In this document: positions 24,860 through 33,817 of the stretch, piece after piece
Layout of the letters: every line of letters begins with the position of its first letter
How positions within the stretch are numbered: the first letter of the stretch is position 1
Source: an uncultured bacterium
GTDB taxonomy: Bacteria; Planctomycetota; UBA1135; GCA-002686595
Reading direction: 5' to 3'
Assembly (NCBI GenBank): GCA_938083085.1
Contig: CALLKX010000005.1
Span: 1-64,000, forward strand
Length of the DNA stretch: 64,000 nucleotides
Notes under the pieces: generated by a model
Database searches by the model: none
The model's input: only the letters and a program-made list of their open reading frames with translations
What the model was told of the DNA's origin: nothing
Translations under genes and position numbers: made by a program

Positions 24860-27214
24860 TCAGCGCAGGGATTCCGCGGCCTGCTTCAAGCGTGTTGAGA
24901 GAAGACTGAGCCGACTCGACTGCTCCGCGTTCTCCACCGCACGCTGGAGCGCCCTGCGCTCTCCGACGAGCACAACCAGGCGCTTAGCCCGCGTCATTGC
25001 AGTGTAGAACAGGTTCCTCTGGAGCATGTGTGCGTGCTGTGTCGAGAGCGGAAACACGACACACGGAAACTCACCCCCCTGGCTCCTGTGCACCGTCATC
25101 GCGAACGCAGGCTTGAGGTCGCCGAGCGCGCCGCGCTCGTAGACCACCTCGCGGTCAGGGAACTGCACGGTCACCGTACCCTCAGCGTCGACGCGCGTGA
25201 TGCGCCCAAGGTCGCCGTTGAAGACCTCCCGTTCGTAATCGTTGCGGGTCTGCACCACGCGGTCGCCGTTGCGCCAGGTCTTGCCGTCAAAGAGGACCTC
25301 GCGCCCGCCCTCGCCCAGCGCGTCGCGCAGGCGCTCATTGAGCGAGTCAACCCCGGCGGGACCCTTGTACATCGGCGCCAACACCTGGACGTCGCGAGCC
25401 CAGTCCAGCCCGAAGGTCTTTGGGATACGCTCCGTCGCAACCTCGACCAGGCGCTCCGCGAGGCGCTCCTGTCCCTCCTCGACGGGGAAGAAGTAGAAGT
25501 CCGCGTCGTGCACGCCGCGCGGCGGGAGCTCGGGGAGCCGACCCTCGAGCACGCGGTGCGCGTTGGTGATGATCAGGCTCTCGGTGGATTGCCGGAAGAC
25601 CTGGCTGAGCCGCGCGACCGGGACAACGCCTGAGTCGAGCAGGTCCGCGAGCACGTTCCCTGCTCCAACGCTCGGGAGCTGGTCGGGGTCGCCCACGAGG
25701 ATGAGGCGCGTGGGGGAGGCGACGGCATCCACCAGCCGGCGTGCAAGCGCAGCATCCAGCATCGAGACCTCGTCGACGATGACCAGGCCGCCCTCCAGGG
25801 GCTTGTCCGGTCCGTGCTCGAAGCCTCCCTCCCCAGGGATGACCTTGAGGAGTCGGTGCAGCGTGCTCGCCGGGCGACCGGTGGCCTCGGAGAGGCGCTT
25901 GGCGGCGCGGCCAGTGGGGGAGGCGAGCAGCACCTTCGCGCCGCCAGCCTCCGCGAGCTGTGCCACGAACTGGACGATGGTGGTCTTGCCCACGCCGGGA
26001 CCGCCCGTGAGGAGCGAGACTGGCTGTCGGAGGAGCTCGAGGACGGCGCTGCGCTGCAGGGGGTGGAGCTCGAGGGACGCGGAGGCCTCGGCCCGCTCGA
26101 GATCCTCTTCCTTGGCGAGGGGGGAGGCGGTGCCCGCGAGCAGTCGCCGCAGGCCCCGTGCGAGGCGAACCTCGTGGACGTGTTGCCGCGGGAGGTAGCA
26201 CGGGAGCTCCGCGCGGAAGCGCCCGCTCCCGTCGAGGGCGTCGGAGGCGTGCTCGTCGAGGGGCGGCGGCTCGGGGAGGACCTCTCGGTCGATGATGATG
26301 TGGAGACCATCCTCCATCTCATCGAGGGCCCGCACGAAGGCCTCGCGCGGCGCAGCGCCTTCGAGCGTGTTGGCGGACCGGCGGAGGAGGTCGCCGAGGG
26401 GGAGCATGACGTGCCCCTCGCTCGAGGCTCGGTCGAGGACGTGGCGCGTTACGGCCCGGAGCCTGCGTGGATCATCGGGGGCGAGCCCCAGCCGCTTCGC
26501 GACCCGGTCCGCCGTCAGGAAGCCGACCGAGGGGACGATGGAGAGTACGAAGGGGTTCTCGCGGATCACCGACTCGCACTCGGCCCCCAGCTTCGCGAGG
26601 ACGGCCTGGGCCGTGAGGGGGCCGAGCCCCAGCTGCGCGAGGAACCCCTGGAGCTGATGGAGGCCTGCCTGGGCGACGACCGAGAGGCCCAGGGCCTCAC
26701 CGATCTCGGGCCGCAGGCCCTTGATCCCGACGAGGGCGCCCTTGGGATCCTCGGCGATCCGCTCGAGGGCCTCGGTGCCGAGCTTGTCCACGATCCTGCG
26801 GGCGATGGTCGGGCCGACCCCCTCGAAGGCCTTGGAGGACAGATAGCGGACCAGGCCCTCCTCCGTCGCTGGAGCCATCGGCTCGGAGGCCGTGAACTCG
26901 AACTGGGCCCCGTGGCTCGCGTGGCGCCCCCATTTTCCCGAGAGGCGAACTCGGGCGCCCTCGACGGGATCGGCGATCTTCCCCACGGCGGTGACTCGGC
27001 CTGGAGAAAAGAGTGATCCGTCCTCAGGGGCCTGGAAACCGGGGTCGGGGTCCAACCGGAGCACCCCGAACAGGCTCGTGCCGTCGTGGTAGGTGATCGT
27101 CTCGATGGTGCCCTGGAAGGTCTCCTCGCCTTCCTGGGGGGCTCTGCCGGCCCGGATAGACTGGTCCTGGGGGCCGGTCCTGCGGCCAGGGGAGGGGTCT
27201 TGGGGCTCCTGCAA
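24860..27214 (-). CDS. recD2: RecD2-type ATP-dependent 5'-3' DNA helicase
   Basis: About 784 residues if started at a TTG at 27214; no ATG or GTG precedes the conserved region in a sensible place, so the start is uncertain (another TTG lies at 27310). Conserved from TFQGTIETITYHDG. Order: N-terminal OB-like domain, helix-hairpin-helix repeats (FEGVGPTIARRIVDKLGT; GIKGLRPEIGEAL), then SF1B helicase motifs: Walker A LLTGGPGVGKTTIVQF, SPTGRAAKRLSEATG, VIVDEVSMLDAALA, VGDPDQLPSVGAGNVL, VFRQS, and the C-terminal AMTVHRSQGGEFPCVVFPL and FYTAMTRAKRLVVLVG. RecD2 acts alone, without RecBC, in DNA repair and fork processing. Confidence 0.9.
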   Translation of the reverse strand: MQEPQDPSPGRRTGPQDQSIRAGRAPQEGEETFQGTIETITYHDGTSLFGVLRLDPDPGFQAPEDGSLFSPGRVTAVGKIADPVEGARVRLSGKWGRHASHGAQFEFTASEPMAPATEEGLVRYLSSKAFEGVGPTIARRIVDKLGTEALERIAEDPKGALVGIKGLRPEIGEALGLSVVAQAGLHQLQGFLAQLGLGPLTAQAVLAKLGAECESVIRENPFVLSIVPSVGFLTADRVAKRLGLAPDDPRRLRAVTRHVLDRASSEGHVMLPLGDLLRRSANTLEGAAPREAFVRALDEMEDGLHIIIDREVLPEPPPLDEHASDALDGSGRFRAELPCYLPRQHVHEVRLARGLRRLLAGTASPLAKEEDLERAEASASLELHPLQRSAVLELLRQPVSLLTGGPGVGKTTIVQFVAQLAEAGGAKVLLASPTGRAAKRLSEATGRPASTLHRLLKVIPGEGGFEHGPDKPLEGGLVIVDEVSMLDAALARRLVDAVASPTRLILVGDPDQLPSVGAGNVLADLLDSGVVPVARLSQVFRQSTESLIITNAHRVLEGRLPELPPRGVHDADFYFFPVEEGQERLAERLVEVATERIPKTFGLDWARDVQVLAPMYKGPAGVDSLNERLRDALGEGGREVLFDGKTWRNGDRVVQTRNDYEREVFNGDLGRITRVDAEGTVTVQFPDREVVYERGALGDLKPAFAMTVHRSQGGEFPCVVFPLSTQHAHMLQRNLFYTAMTRAKRLVVLVGERRALQRAVENAEQSSRLSLLSTRLKQAAESLR

Positions 27215-27407
27215 GGTGCTCGGAGGATACCGGATACCACCCTTCGATCGTCTCTGCCCCCTCCCCAGGTTGCGGCCAGCGCCTACCCTCCGTATCCTTT
27301 CGCGCCCCAATCACCGCCCGGCCTCCGTGGCTCTTCTGCCTCCCTGCCGCGCGGATTTCAGTTCAACACCCCCTCGCCCCTCGCCGCCTCACTGCGGCCC
27401 AGATCCC

Positions 27408-27650
27408 TTGATCAAGGTCTCCGTTCGCTCCAACGAGTCGCTCGAAGCAGCGCTCCGCCGCTTCAAGCGCCAGTGCAACTTCAGCGGCATCTTCCGTCTC
27501 ACCAAGGCCAACACTTGGCACGAGAAGCGCTCCGACCGTCGTCGCCGCGAGCGCCGCGAACGCCTGCGCACCGTGCAGAAGGCCACGCGCAAGAACGACC
27601 CGAACCGTCGCCGTCGTCGTCGCCCGGGTGGCGCGCCGAAGAAGCGCTGA
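27408..27650 (+). CDS. rpsU: Ribosomal protein bS21
   Basis: 80 residues from a TTG at 27408, the only start codon just ahead of the conserved IKVSVRSNESLEAALRRFKR. The core through WHEKRSDRRRRERRERL is classic S21 of the 30S subunit. The C-terminal tail is longer than the common 58-71 residues and very basic (RKNDPNRRRRRRPGGAPKKR). No Shine-Dalgarno is seen ahead of the TTG, odd for a ribosomal protein. It is single, with a strong terminator 37 bp after its stop, and divergent from recD2. Confidence 0.9.
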   Translation: MIKVSVRSNESLEAALRRFKRQCNFSGIFRLTKANTWHEKRSDRRRRERRERLRTVQKATRKNDPNRRRRRRPGGAPKKR

Positions 27651-27686
27651 CGTGACCCCGTCTTCGGGCGGGTGCAACTGAATACG

Positions 27687-27728
27687 CGAACCGCGCGGCC
27701 CTTGGGCTGCGCGGTTCGTTCGTTTCTT
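27687..27728 (+). terminator. rpsU terminator, CUUG loop
   Basis: CGAACCGCGCGGCC (27687-27700) pairs over 14 positions, with one G-U pair, with GGCTGCGCGGTTCG (27705-27718) round a CTTG tetraloop. TTCGTTTCTT follows. It closes the rpsU transcript and separates it from the pseudouridine synthase gene. Confidence 0.85.
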
Positions 27729-27785
27729 ACGGTGGGTTGAAGTCCCGCGGCTTGGCCACCAGCCAGGCGAGGACACGAGGTACGC

Positions 27786-28847
27786 ATGGGCATCTTCGAG
27801 AAGGACAGGGACCTCACCGAGGCGCCGGAGGAGGCGCGGCTCGTGGTGGACGCCAGCACGTTCCGCGAGAAGGCCCGTGGGTTCACCATGCGCCTCGACC
27901 ACTTCTTGAGCCATCACCTCAAGTGGCGCTCCCGCTCGAGCGTGCAGACATTGGTCAAGGGCGGCTACGTCGAGCTCGACGTCGCGCGGCCGGATGCTCC
28001 GGATGGAACCGGCGAGCGTCGCGTCGAGCGGCGCCCTGGCGTCCGGCTCCAGCACGGCACGCGGGTCTTTGTGCGTGTGCCCGAGCAGTACCGCGCGCTC
28101 CTGACCGGCGAGACCAGCGACGAGCTCGACGTTCTCTACGAGGACCGAGACTGCCTCGCCGTGAACAAGCCGCCGCTGATCGCGGTCCATCCCAGCGGGC
28201 GGCATATGACCGATACGCTGATCCAGCGCGTGCACAAGCGCTTCCAGGCAGAGATCGAGGGGGGGGCCATGTTGCCGCGTCTCTGCCACCGCCTCGATCG
28301 AGAGACGAGCGGCATCGTCCTCGTGGGCAAGCGCCCGGCCACTCAGGGGGCTCTCACGACCCAGTTCGAGGATCGGCTCGTGGAGAAGGAGTACCTGGCC
28401 ATCGTCGAGGGGACGCCCGAGAAGGTCGAGGGGTCGATCGACGCCCCGATCCGATTGTCGACGACGTCGCCCGTCGAGCTCGAGATGACCACTGCAGCCG
28501 ACGGGCTGCCTTGCCAGACCGACTGGCGCGTGGAGGCGAGCGTGGGCGGCTACTCCCGCCTGCGCCTGCGGATCCACACGGGACGTCAGCACCAGATCCG
28601 GGTGCACATGGCTGCGATCGGGACGCCGATCGTGGGCGACAAGCTCTATGGCCCGGACCGAGAGATCTTCCTCCGCTCTGCGGCGGGGACCCTCACGGAC
28701 TGGGACAGGGAGCAGCTCGTCATCGACCGTCACGCGCTGCACAGCGCTCGGCTCGTCTTCCGGTCTCCGGCGGCTGACGAGCCGACCTGCATCGAGAGCA
28801 GCCTGCCCGGCGACCTCGTCGAGGCCTTCCCACAGTTCGCGGGATGA
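27786..28847 (+). CDS. RluA-family pseudouridine synthase with S4 domain
   Basis: 353 residues from ATG 27786, preceded by GAGG at a fair Shine-Dalgarno distance. An S4-like RNA-binding domain (about 33-95) is followed by the catalytic domain: VLYEDRDCLAVNKPPLIAVHP, the catalytic Asp in LCHRLDRETSGIVLVGK, EKEYLAIVEG, and LRIHTGRQHQIRVHMAAIG with GDKLYGP. Converts specific uridines in rRNA or tRNA to pseudouridine; target site not deducible. Its stop overlaps nothing; the lipoprotein gene starts 38 bp later. Confidence 0.9.
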   Translation: MGIFEKDRDLTEAPEEARLVVDASTFREKARGFTMRLDHFLSHHLKWRSRSSVQTLVKGGYVELDVARPDAPDGTGERRVERRPGVRLQHGTRVFVRVPEQYRALLTGETSDELDVLYEDRDCLAVNKPPLIAVHPSGRHMTDTLIQRVHKRFQAEIEGGAMLPRLCHRLDRETSGIVLVGKRPATQGALTTQFEDRLVEKEYLAIVEGTPEKVEGSIDAPIRLSTTSPVELEMTTAADGLPCQTDWRVEASVGGYSRLRLRIHTGRQHQIRVHMAAIGTPIVGDKLYGPDREIFLRSAAGTLTDWDREQLVIDRHALHSARLVFRSPAADEPTCIESSLPGDLVEAFPQFAG

Positions 28848-28885
28848 CCCTTTCCGCGCTCCTCAACTCCTGTTTCACTCCCCCC

Positions 28886-29419
28886 ATGCGCCTACTCACC
28901 TGCCTGCTCACCGCCTGCCTCGTCGCCTCGTGCGCCGAGGAGCCCAAGCCCATCACACCCTCTAGCCCCCAAGGCACCGTGACCCTCGAAGACATCGAAG
29001 TCCCCAACCAGAGCACCGCCATGGAAGGCGTGCTGACCGCCGGACAGCTGAGCGAGGAGCAGATGGTCGCCCTCGCCGGCCTCGGCTACCAGAGCTTCGT
29101 CAGCCTCCGCGAGGCCGACGAGGGGGGCTCGGGCTGGGAGGAAGGCTTCGCCGCCGAGAAGGGGCTGCACTTTGTCCGGCTGCCCATCGCCGGCGCGGAC
29201 GGCATCGACGAGGCTCACGCCCGTCAGCTGGACACCCTGATGGAGGCGGAGGCTCGCCCCATGGTGCTCTACTGCGGCAGCAGCAACCGCGTGGGCGCGC
29301 TTCTCGCGCTGCGGGCCTTCCACGTCCAGGACATGGGCGCCGCGGAGAGCCTCGAGCTCGGGAAGTCCACCGGGGTCACCGGGCTGGAGTCCATGCTCGA
29401 GGAGAAGCTCGGCCTCTGA
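28886..29419 (+). CDS. Lipoprotein with DUF442-like Cys-phosphatase fold
   Basis: 177 residues from ATG 28886. The lipobox is LVASC, so it is lipid-anchored. The mature part follows the DUF442 (beta-lactamase-hydrolase-like phosphatase) plan: 'TAGQLSEEQMVALAGLGYQSFVSLRE', then LHFVRLPIAG, then the active-site-type loop VLYCGSSNRVGALLALRAF, where Cys and Arg correspond to the Cys-x-Ser-x-Asn-Arg of that family. It could be a small phosphatase or a sulfur/persulfide-handling enzyme in the periplasm. It is the apparently intact counterpart of the decayed lipoprotein at 3449-4081. Confidence 0.7.
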   Translation: MRLLTCLLTACLVASCAEEPKPITPSSPQGTVTLEDIEVPNQSTAMEGVLTAGQLSEEQMVALAGLGYQSFVSLREADEGGSGWEEGFAAEKGLHFVRLPIAGADGIDEAHARQLDTLMEAEARPMVLYCGSSNRVGALLALRAFHVQDMGAAESLELGKSTGVTGLESMLEEKLGL

Positions 29420-29468
29420 GTTTGCGCTCGGCGCGGACCTCTGAGCAGGCCCGTACGCTGGCTCAGGC

Positions 29469-30266
29469 TCAGGGTAGCCCGAAGACGGCGTGGGTCGCGT
29501 CCCATGCCGTCTTCGCGACCTCTTCGGGGCTCGTCCCTCGCAGGGTCGCCACGGTCGCCAGCACCTCGGGCAGGTGCATGGGCTCGTTTCGGCGAGAGGC
29601 CGGCTTCGGGTCCAGGCTACGAGGGAGGAGGTAGGGGGCGTCGGTCTCGAGCAGGAGGCGGTCGGCCGGGATCTCGGCCACGGCCCGGCGGAGGTCACCT
29701 CCCCTGCGCTCATCGCAGACCCAGCCGGTGATGCCCAGGTGGCAGCCCAGCTCCAGGTAGTCCGCGGCGGCCTCGGGCCCCTCGGTGAAGCAGTGCACCA
29801 CGGCCCCACGCGAGAGCGAGGGCCAGGCGTTGCGCAGGACGGCCAGGAACTCGTCGTGGGCGTCCCGCTGATGCAGGAACACGGGCAGCCCCGCCTCTGC
29901 CGCGAGGCCGAGTTGGGCCTCGAAGGCGGACAGCTGCGCCTCGCGCGGGCTGAAGTTGCGGTTGTAGTCGAGCCCACACTCGCCGACGGCGACCACCCGG
30001 TCCTCGCGGTGAAGCGCCCTCAGCCGCGCCGCGGTGGCGTCGTCGAAGTCAGAGGCGTGGTGCGGATGCACGCCCGCGGTGGACCAGAGCTCGACCTCGG
30101 CTCCCTCGCGCCCCGTCACCTCGGCTGCGGCCTCGCTGGAGCGCAGGTCGGTGCCCGTGACGACCATCCGCTCCACTCCCGCCTCGCGGGCGCGCGCGAG
30201 CACGTCGGCGCGGTCGCCCTCGAACTGACGGCTCATCAGGTTGACGCCGATATCGATCAGTCTCAT
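29469..30266 (-). CDS. tatD: TatD 3'-5' exodeoxyribonuclease
   Basis: 265 residues from ATG 30266 (GTG 30269 is a trivial alternative). Very close in pattern to E. coli TatD rather than to the commoner YcfH/YabD relatives: MRLIDIGVNL at the start, WSTAGVHPHHASDFD, GECGLDYNRNFSPREAQ, FLHQRDAHDEFL, VVHCFTEG, GITGWVCDERRGG and LLETDAPYLLPR with SRRNEPMHLPEV. The metal-binding His, Glu and Asp residues of the TIM-barrel amidohydrolase fold are in place. Role in DNA repair and oxidative damage is known for E. coli TatD. Starts 29 bp from the divergent cupin gene. Confidence 0.93.
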   Translation of the reverse strand: MRLIDIGVNLMSRQFEGDRADVLARAREAGVERMVVTGTDLRSSEAAAEVTGREGAEVELWSTAGVHPHHASDFDDATAARLRALHREDRVVAVGECGLDYNRNFSPREAQLSAFEAQLGLAAEAGLPVFLHQRDAHDEFLAVLRNAWPSLSRGAVVHCFTEGPEAAADYLELGCHLGITGWVCDERRGGDLRRAVAEIPADRLLLETDAPYLLPRSLDPKPASRRNEPMHLPEVLATVATLRGTSPEEVAKTAWDATHAVFGLP

Positions 30267-30295
30267 CACGGCCAGACGATAGCCTCGACCTTGTC

Positions 30296-30679
30296 ATGAG
30301 CGAATCCTCCGCCCCCGAACCGGTCGACCTCCACGCCAAGATGGACGAGGTCAGGCCCCTCTGGACGCCCCACCGCGTCGGCCGCTTCGACGGCCACCAG
30401 CTCCTGCTGGCGCGGGTGGACGGCGAGTTCGTCTGGCACCAGCACGACGACCACGACGAGGTCTTCATTCCTCTGCGCGGCACGCTGCTCCTGGACTTCG
30501 AGGGGGGAATCACCCGCGAGGTGCGCCCCGGGAGTCTGCTCGTCGTGCCGAAGGGCGTGGTGCACCGCCCCCGGACCGAGGGTGGCGAGGTCGAGATGCT
30601 CGTGCTCGACCCCATGGGCGTGAAGCACACCGGGGATGTCCAGGACGAGCGCACCGTGGACGAGTACCCCGAGCTCTGA
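30296..30679 (+). CDS. Small single-domain cupin
   Basis: 127 residues from ATG 30296. Cupin motif 1 is exact: H-x-H-x4-E-x6-G in WHQHDDHDEVFIPLRG. Motif 2 is P-x-G-x2-H in LLVVPKGVVHRP. These residues should bind one divalent metal. The small size and lack of other domains fit a sugar- or acid-binding or small-molecule-isomerase cupin; substrate unknown. It is divergent from tatD. Confidence 0.85.
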   Translation: MSESSAPEPVDLHAKMDEVRPLWTPHRVGRFDGHQLLLARVDGEFVWHQHDDHDEVFIPLRGTLLLDFEGGITREVRPGSLLVVPKGVVHRPRTEGGEVEMLVLDPMGVKHTGDVQDERTVDEYPEL

Positions 30680-30811
30680 GGGTCCGAACCCCTGAAATCG
30701 GCGGGTTCGACTCCACAAGAATGGTGAGGGACCCCCCTGTTCGAGCTCGGACCCCGACCAACGCCGCTCTCCGTCGCCGCCGATCCCTGATCACAGACAC
30801 GAGACCTAGTC

Positions 30812-31183
30812 ATGGATGAATTGACCGACGTGCAACGCCCGGACATGGACCAGCGGGAGATCAACCAGTGGTGCATGTTCATGCACCTTGGGCTGCTCGC
30901 GGGATATGCCGTTCCCCTCGGCGGGTTGGTGGTTCCGATCGTCCTCTGGCAACTCAAGAAGGACGCCTCTCCCCAGATCGATCAGCACGGGCGGATGGTG
31001 GCGAGCGCCATGGTGTCGTTTGTCCTCTACGGCATCCTCGCGGGAATCCTCTGCTTGGTCCTCGTCGGCTTCGTCCTCCTGCCCGCGGTCGCCATCTGCG
31101 GCGTCGTCTTCCCGATCATCGGGGGCGTCAAGGCCAACGACGGGGAGTACTGGCCCTACCCGCTCGTCCCCAAGCTCTTCTGA
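30812..31183 (+). CDS. DUF4870 membrane protein
   Basis: 123 residues from ATG 30812. Starts with a cytosolic stretch, then MHLGLLAGYAVPLGGLVVPI and a second hydrophobic block of about 40 residues (MVSFVLYGILAGILCLVLVG and onward), i.e. three or four membrane helices, with the family's QHGRMVAS-like loop between. DUF4870 (Tic20-like) proteins are small membrane proteins of unknown role. A 132-bp leader separates it from the cupin gene. Confidence 0.85.
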   Translation: MDELTDVQRPDMDQREINQWCMFMHLGLLAGYAVPLGGLVVPIVLWQLKKDASPQIDQHGRMVASAMVSFVLYGILAGILCLVLVGFVLLPAVAICGVVFPIIGGVKANDGEYWPYPLVPKLF

Positions 31184-31217
31184 TCGGAGGAGACCTCCCG
31201 GGCCAGGGATGGGGGGC

Positions 31218-32666
31218 TCAGCTGGAGCGTGCCCGTGAGCGGGCCGCCCCCGCCATCGCGATCAAGGCCATGGCGCCCAGGAGGGCCCACCCGGGACCGG
31301 AGGATTGGAGCTTCTGCCAGCTCACGGCCGCGAGCAGCGTCATGGCGATGGCCACGGTGAGGAGGTCGCCACCGAGCCCGTTCTCTCCCGTGCTCAGGAG
31401 GTCCTGGGCCTTCGTGGAGAGCGGCCGCGGTCCCCCCGGACGCCACAGGACCTTGAGTGCGAGGAGCCCCGAGGCGAGCGCCAGGGGCCAGAGCCGCAGG
31501 GCGAGGGCGGGGGAGGCGAGGGCGGCGACCAGGCCGCCCATGGCGAGGTAGAGGGGCAGGAGGAGGCGGACGGCCACAGCCTTCCGCGCGCCCCGGTCCT
31601 CGGCGAGAGGGTCGGTGGGTGAGGTGTCGATGATCCAGCGGGCCGCGGGGGTCGCCGAGGTCGGCACGTGCATCAGGATGAAGGGCAGGTAGGCGCCGGG
31701 TGCGAAGAGGAGCAGGGCGTAGAGTCCCTCGCCCTCGACCGTCGAGGCATCCGCGCCGAGCAGGACGAGCAGCAGGGGCGCGGCCACGAGCGGGTACGTG
31801 CGGACGACGAACTCGCGCTCGGCGGGCAGCGCCTCGAAGACGAAGCCGAACGCGCCGCGCTCTTCACGGGTCACCCACAGCCGCTCAGCGGCGGCGCGGG
31901 CCGGGGCGAGCAGCGTTCCGAGGATGGACCGGGTCGAGCGTGCCCGGGGCGCGGGCGGGAAGGGTGCGAGGGCCAGCACCGCGGCGGCGAAGGTGGTTGA
32001 GGCTGCCGCGACGCCGGCGGCGGCGCCTGCCCCGCTCGTCGCGAACGGCGCTGCGAACCAGGCGGGCGGGAGGAGCAGCCAGGGGCCAGTGGGTCCCTCG
32101 ACGGCGGCCAGGGCGCCGAGGCTGCGAAGGCCCACGAGCACCCCGATCATGATGGCCACGAAGAGGATGGTTTGGAGGGCGACCATGACCGTGTCGCCGC
32201 CCCGGCCGAGGGCGACCTGCAGGAGGAGCAGTCCAGCGGCGACGGTCCAGGTTTGCAGGACGCCCATCACCACCAGCAGCGGCCGCTCGACCAGGCTGAT
32301 GGTGTCGGGGGCCAGGAGCGCGGCGGGGATGAGCGACGCTGCCGCGAGGGCGCCCATGATGAGGAGCAGCGTCATCACCCTGGAGAGCCGCAGATCGCGG
32401 GGGGTCACGGGGAGGGCGCCCACCCATTCGGTGGCGGGGTCCGCACGGAGCAGGGGGGCGAGCTCGCCGAGGAGCGGCACCGTGGTCAGGGCCAGGGGCA
32501 GAGAGAGGGCGAAGACCGCGTAGCCAAAGCCGCCGACCTCGCCGCGGACGACGGCGCACAGGAGACCCGAGATCACCACCTGCATCGCGAGGGCGGCGAC
32601 GGGGGTGCGTTCCCCGAGAACCTCCCCGGAGAGCTGGGCGCGGACGAGACTGGTGAGGCGATTCAA
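31218..32666 (-). CDS. Polytopic membrane protein, possible ABC-2 type permease
   Basis: About 482 residues if started at a TTG at 32666; an ATG at 32753 would lie inside the divergent hydrolase gene and is less likely. Roughly ten to twelve hydrophobic helices, with a cytosolic stretch in the middle (about 285-325) and again near 375-400. No catalytic motif. Hydrophobic pattern and the presence of an ABC ATPase gene 1.2 kb further along on the same strand suggest an ABC-2-type exporter subunit, but the two are separated by opposite-strand genes, so pairing is a guess. Confidence 0.55.
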   Translation of the reverse strand: MNRLTSLVRAQLSGEVLGERTPVAALAMQVVISGLLCAVVRGEVGGFGYAVFALSLPLALTTVPLLGELAPLLRADPATEWVGALPVTPRDLRLSRVMTLLLIMGALAAASLIPAALLAPDTISLVERPLLVVMGVLQTWTVAAGLLLLQVALGRGGDTVMVALQTILFVAIMIGVLVGLRSLGALAAVEGPTGPWLLLPPAWFAAPFATSGAGAAAGVAAASTTFAAAVLALAPFPPAPRARSTRSILGTLLAPARAAAERLWVTREERGAFGFVFEALPAEREFVVRTYPLVAAPLLLVLLGADASTVEGEGLYALLLFAPGAYLPFILMHVPTSATPAARWIIDTSPTDPLAEDRGARKAVAVRLLLPLYLAMGGLVAALASPALALRLWPLALASGLLALKVLWRPGGPRPLSTKAQDLLSTGENGLGGDLLTVAIAMTLLAAVSWQKLQSSGPGWALLGAMALIAMAGAARSRARSS

Positions 32667-32733
32667 CGGAAGGACACGACTTGCGTGACGCGAAGGGTAC
32701 CGCGATCGGGCCCCCGGCCCATACTCAGCCTCG

Positions 32734-33372
32734 ATGTCGAGCAAGGTGACCATTCAAGGGCCGGTGGGACGGCTGGAGGGGGAGCTGTGGCTCCCCGAGG
32801 ACGGGAGCGCACCTGTGGCGGCGGCGGTGGTGTGCCACCCGCACCCGCTGCACGGGGGGACCATGAAGAACAACGTGGTCCATCGCACCGCCCGGGGTCT
32901 CAACGACGCCGGCCTCGCGGTGCTGCGCTTCAACTTCCGCGGCGTGGGGGCCAGCGAGGGGGTGCACGACGGACACGGCGCCGAGGAAGAGGACCTCGCC
33001 GCGGCGCTCACCTTCCTGGGGGAGGCCTGTCCGGGGGTCCCTCTGTGGGCGGGCGGCTTCTCCTTCGGCTCCCGGACCCTGGTCGGGCTCGCCCCGAGGG
33101 AGCCGCGCATCCAACGCGTGCTGCTGGTGGCCCTCCCCGTGATCGCCTACGACTGCAGCGCCGCCCTCGAGGTGTCGCAGCCGGGTGCGATCATCATGGC
33201 GGGCGACGACACCTTCGGGACCCTCGAGGTCCTCTCCCAGAAGCTGCCGGGGCTGATGGACCGCTTCCATGTCGAGGAGATCCCCGACGTCGATCACTTC
33301 TTCACCGGCAAGCTGGACGAGCTGCGCCTACGCGTCCGTGACTGGGCGACGAGCCAGCTCCAGGCCCACTGA
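32734..33372 (+). CDS. Alpha/beta-hydrolase, COG2945-like
   Basis: 212 residues from ATG 32734. Conserved blocks of this small hydrolase group are all there: VVCHPHPLHGGTMKNNVVH near the start, LRFNFRGVGASEGVHDG, the nucleophile elbow GGFSFGSRT with its Ser, an acidic GDDTFG and the terminal DVDHFFTGKLDEL with the catalytic His. Predicted cytosolic. The substrate is unknown; members are typically 200-220 residues, as here. The thioesterase gene begins 8 bp after its stop, so the two probably form an operon acting on an ester or thioester. Confidence 0.85.
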   Translation: MSSKVTIQGPVGRLEGELWLPEDGSAPVAAAVVCHPHPLHGGTMKNNVVHRTARGLNDAGLAVLRFNFRGVGASEGVHDGHGAEEEDLAAALTFLGEACPGVPLWAGGFSFGSRTLVGLAPREPRIQRVLLVALPVIAYDCSAALEVSQPGAIIMAGDDTFGTLEVLSQKLPGLMDRFHVEEIPDVDHFFTGKLDELRLRVRDWATSQLQAH

Positions 33373-33380
33373 GACGAACC

Positions 33381-33812
33381 ATGACCGTGAGCCAAGAGCA
33401 GTTCCCCGAGGACAAGATCCCCTCCATCAAGCGGGTGATGATGCCGCGGGACACCAACGCAGTCGGCACCATCTTCGGGGGCGTGATCTTGGCCGAGATC
33501 GACCTCGCCGCGGCCACTGAGGCGCACCACCACCACGACGGCATGGTCGTCACCGTGTCGATGGACAAGATCGACTTCAAGGCGCCGGTGCGGGTCGGCG
33601 ACCTCGTCTCGTTCTTCACGGAGACGCTCAACATCGGGCGCTCATCCATCAAGGTCAAGGTGGCGGTGTGGGCCTGCCGCCGCTTTGGCGGCGGCACTCA
33701 CGAGTACGTGACCGAGGCCGAGGTCACCATGGTCGCAGTGGACGATCAGTTCCGCCCGACTCCGGTCGCGGGGAAGGGCAGCGACGACCAAGAGACTCCG
33801 GCCGGGGGCTGA
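33381..33812 (+). CDS. Hot-dog fold acyl-CoA thioesterase (YciA/BFIT-like)
   Basis: 143 residues from ATG 33381, 8 bp after the hydrolase gene. The YciA/BFIT-type signature is IFGGVILAEIDLAAATEAHHH, in which the Asp is the likely catalytic acid, followed by VTVSMDKIDFKAPVRVGDLV and FGGGTHEYVTEAEVTMVAVD. Hydrolyses acyl-CoA to free acid and CoA. Unusual are four consecutive His residues after the helix. It ends 5 bp from the convergent ABC ATPase gene. Confidence 0.88.
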   Translation: MTVSQEQFPEDKIPSIKRVMMPRDTNAVGTIFGGVILAEIDLAAATEAHHHHDGMVVTVSMDKIDFKAPVRVGDLVSFFTETLNIGRSSIKVKVAVWACRRFGGGTHEYVTEAEVTMVAVDDQFRPTPVAGKGSDDQETPAGG

Positions 33813-33817
33813 GCGGG

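Noticed and set aside
30690-30730. tRNA-like T-loop GGGTTCGACTCC
   Set aside because: The bases on either side do not form a five-pair T stem, and no acceptor or anticodon arm can be built around it.
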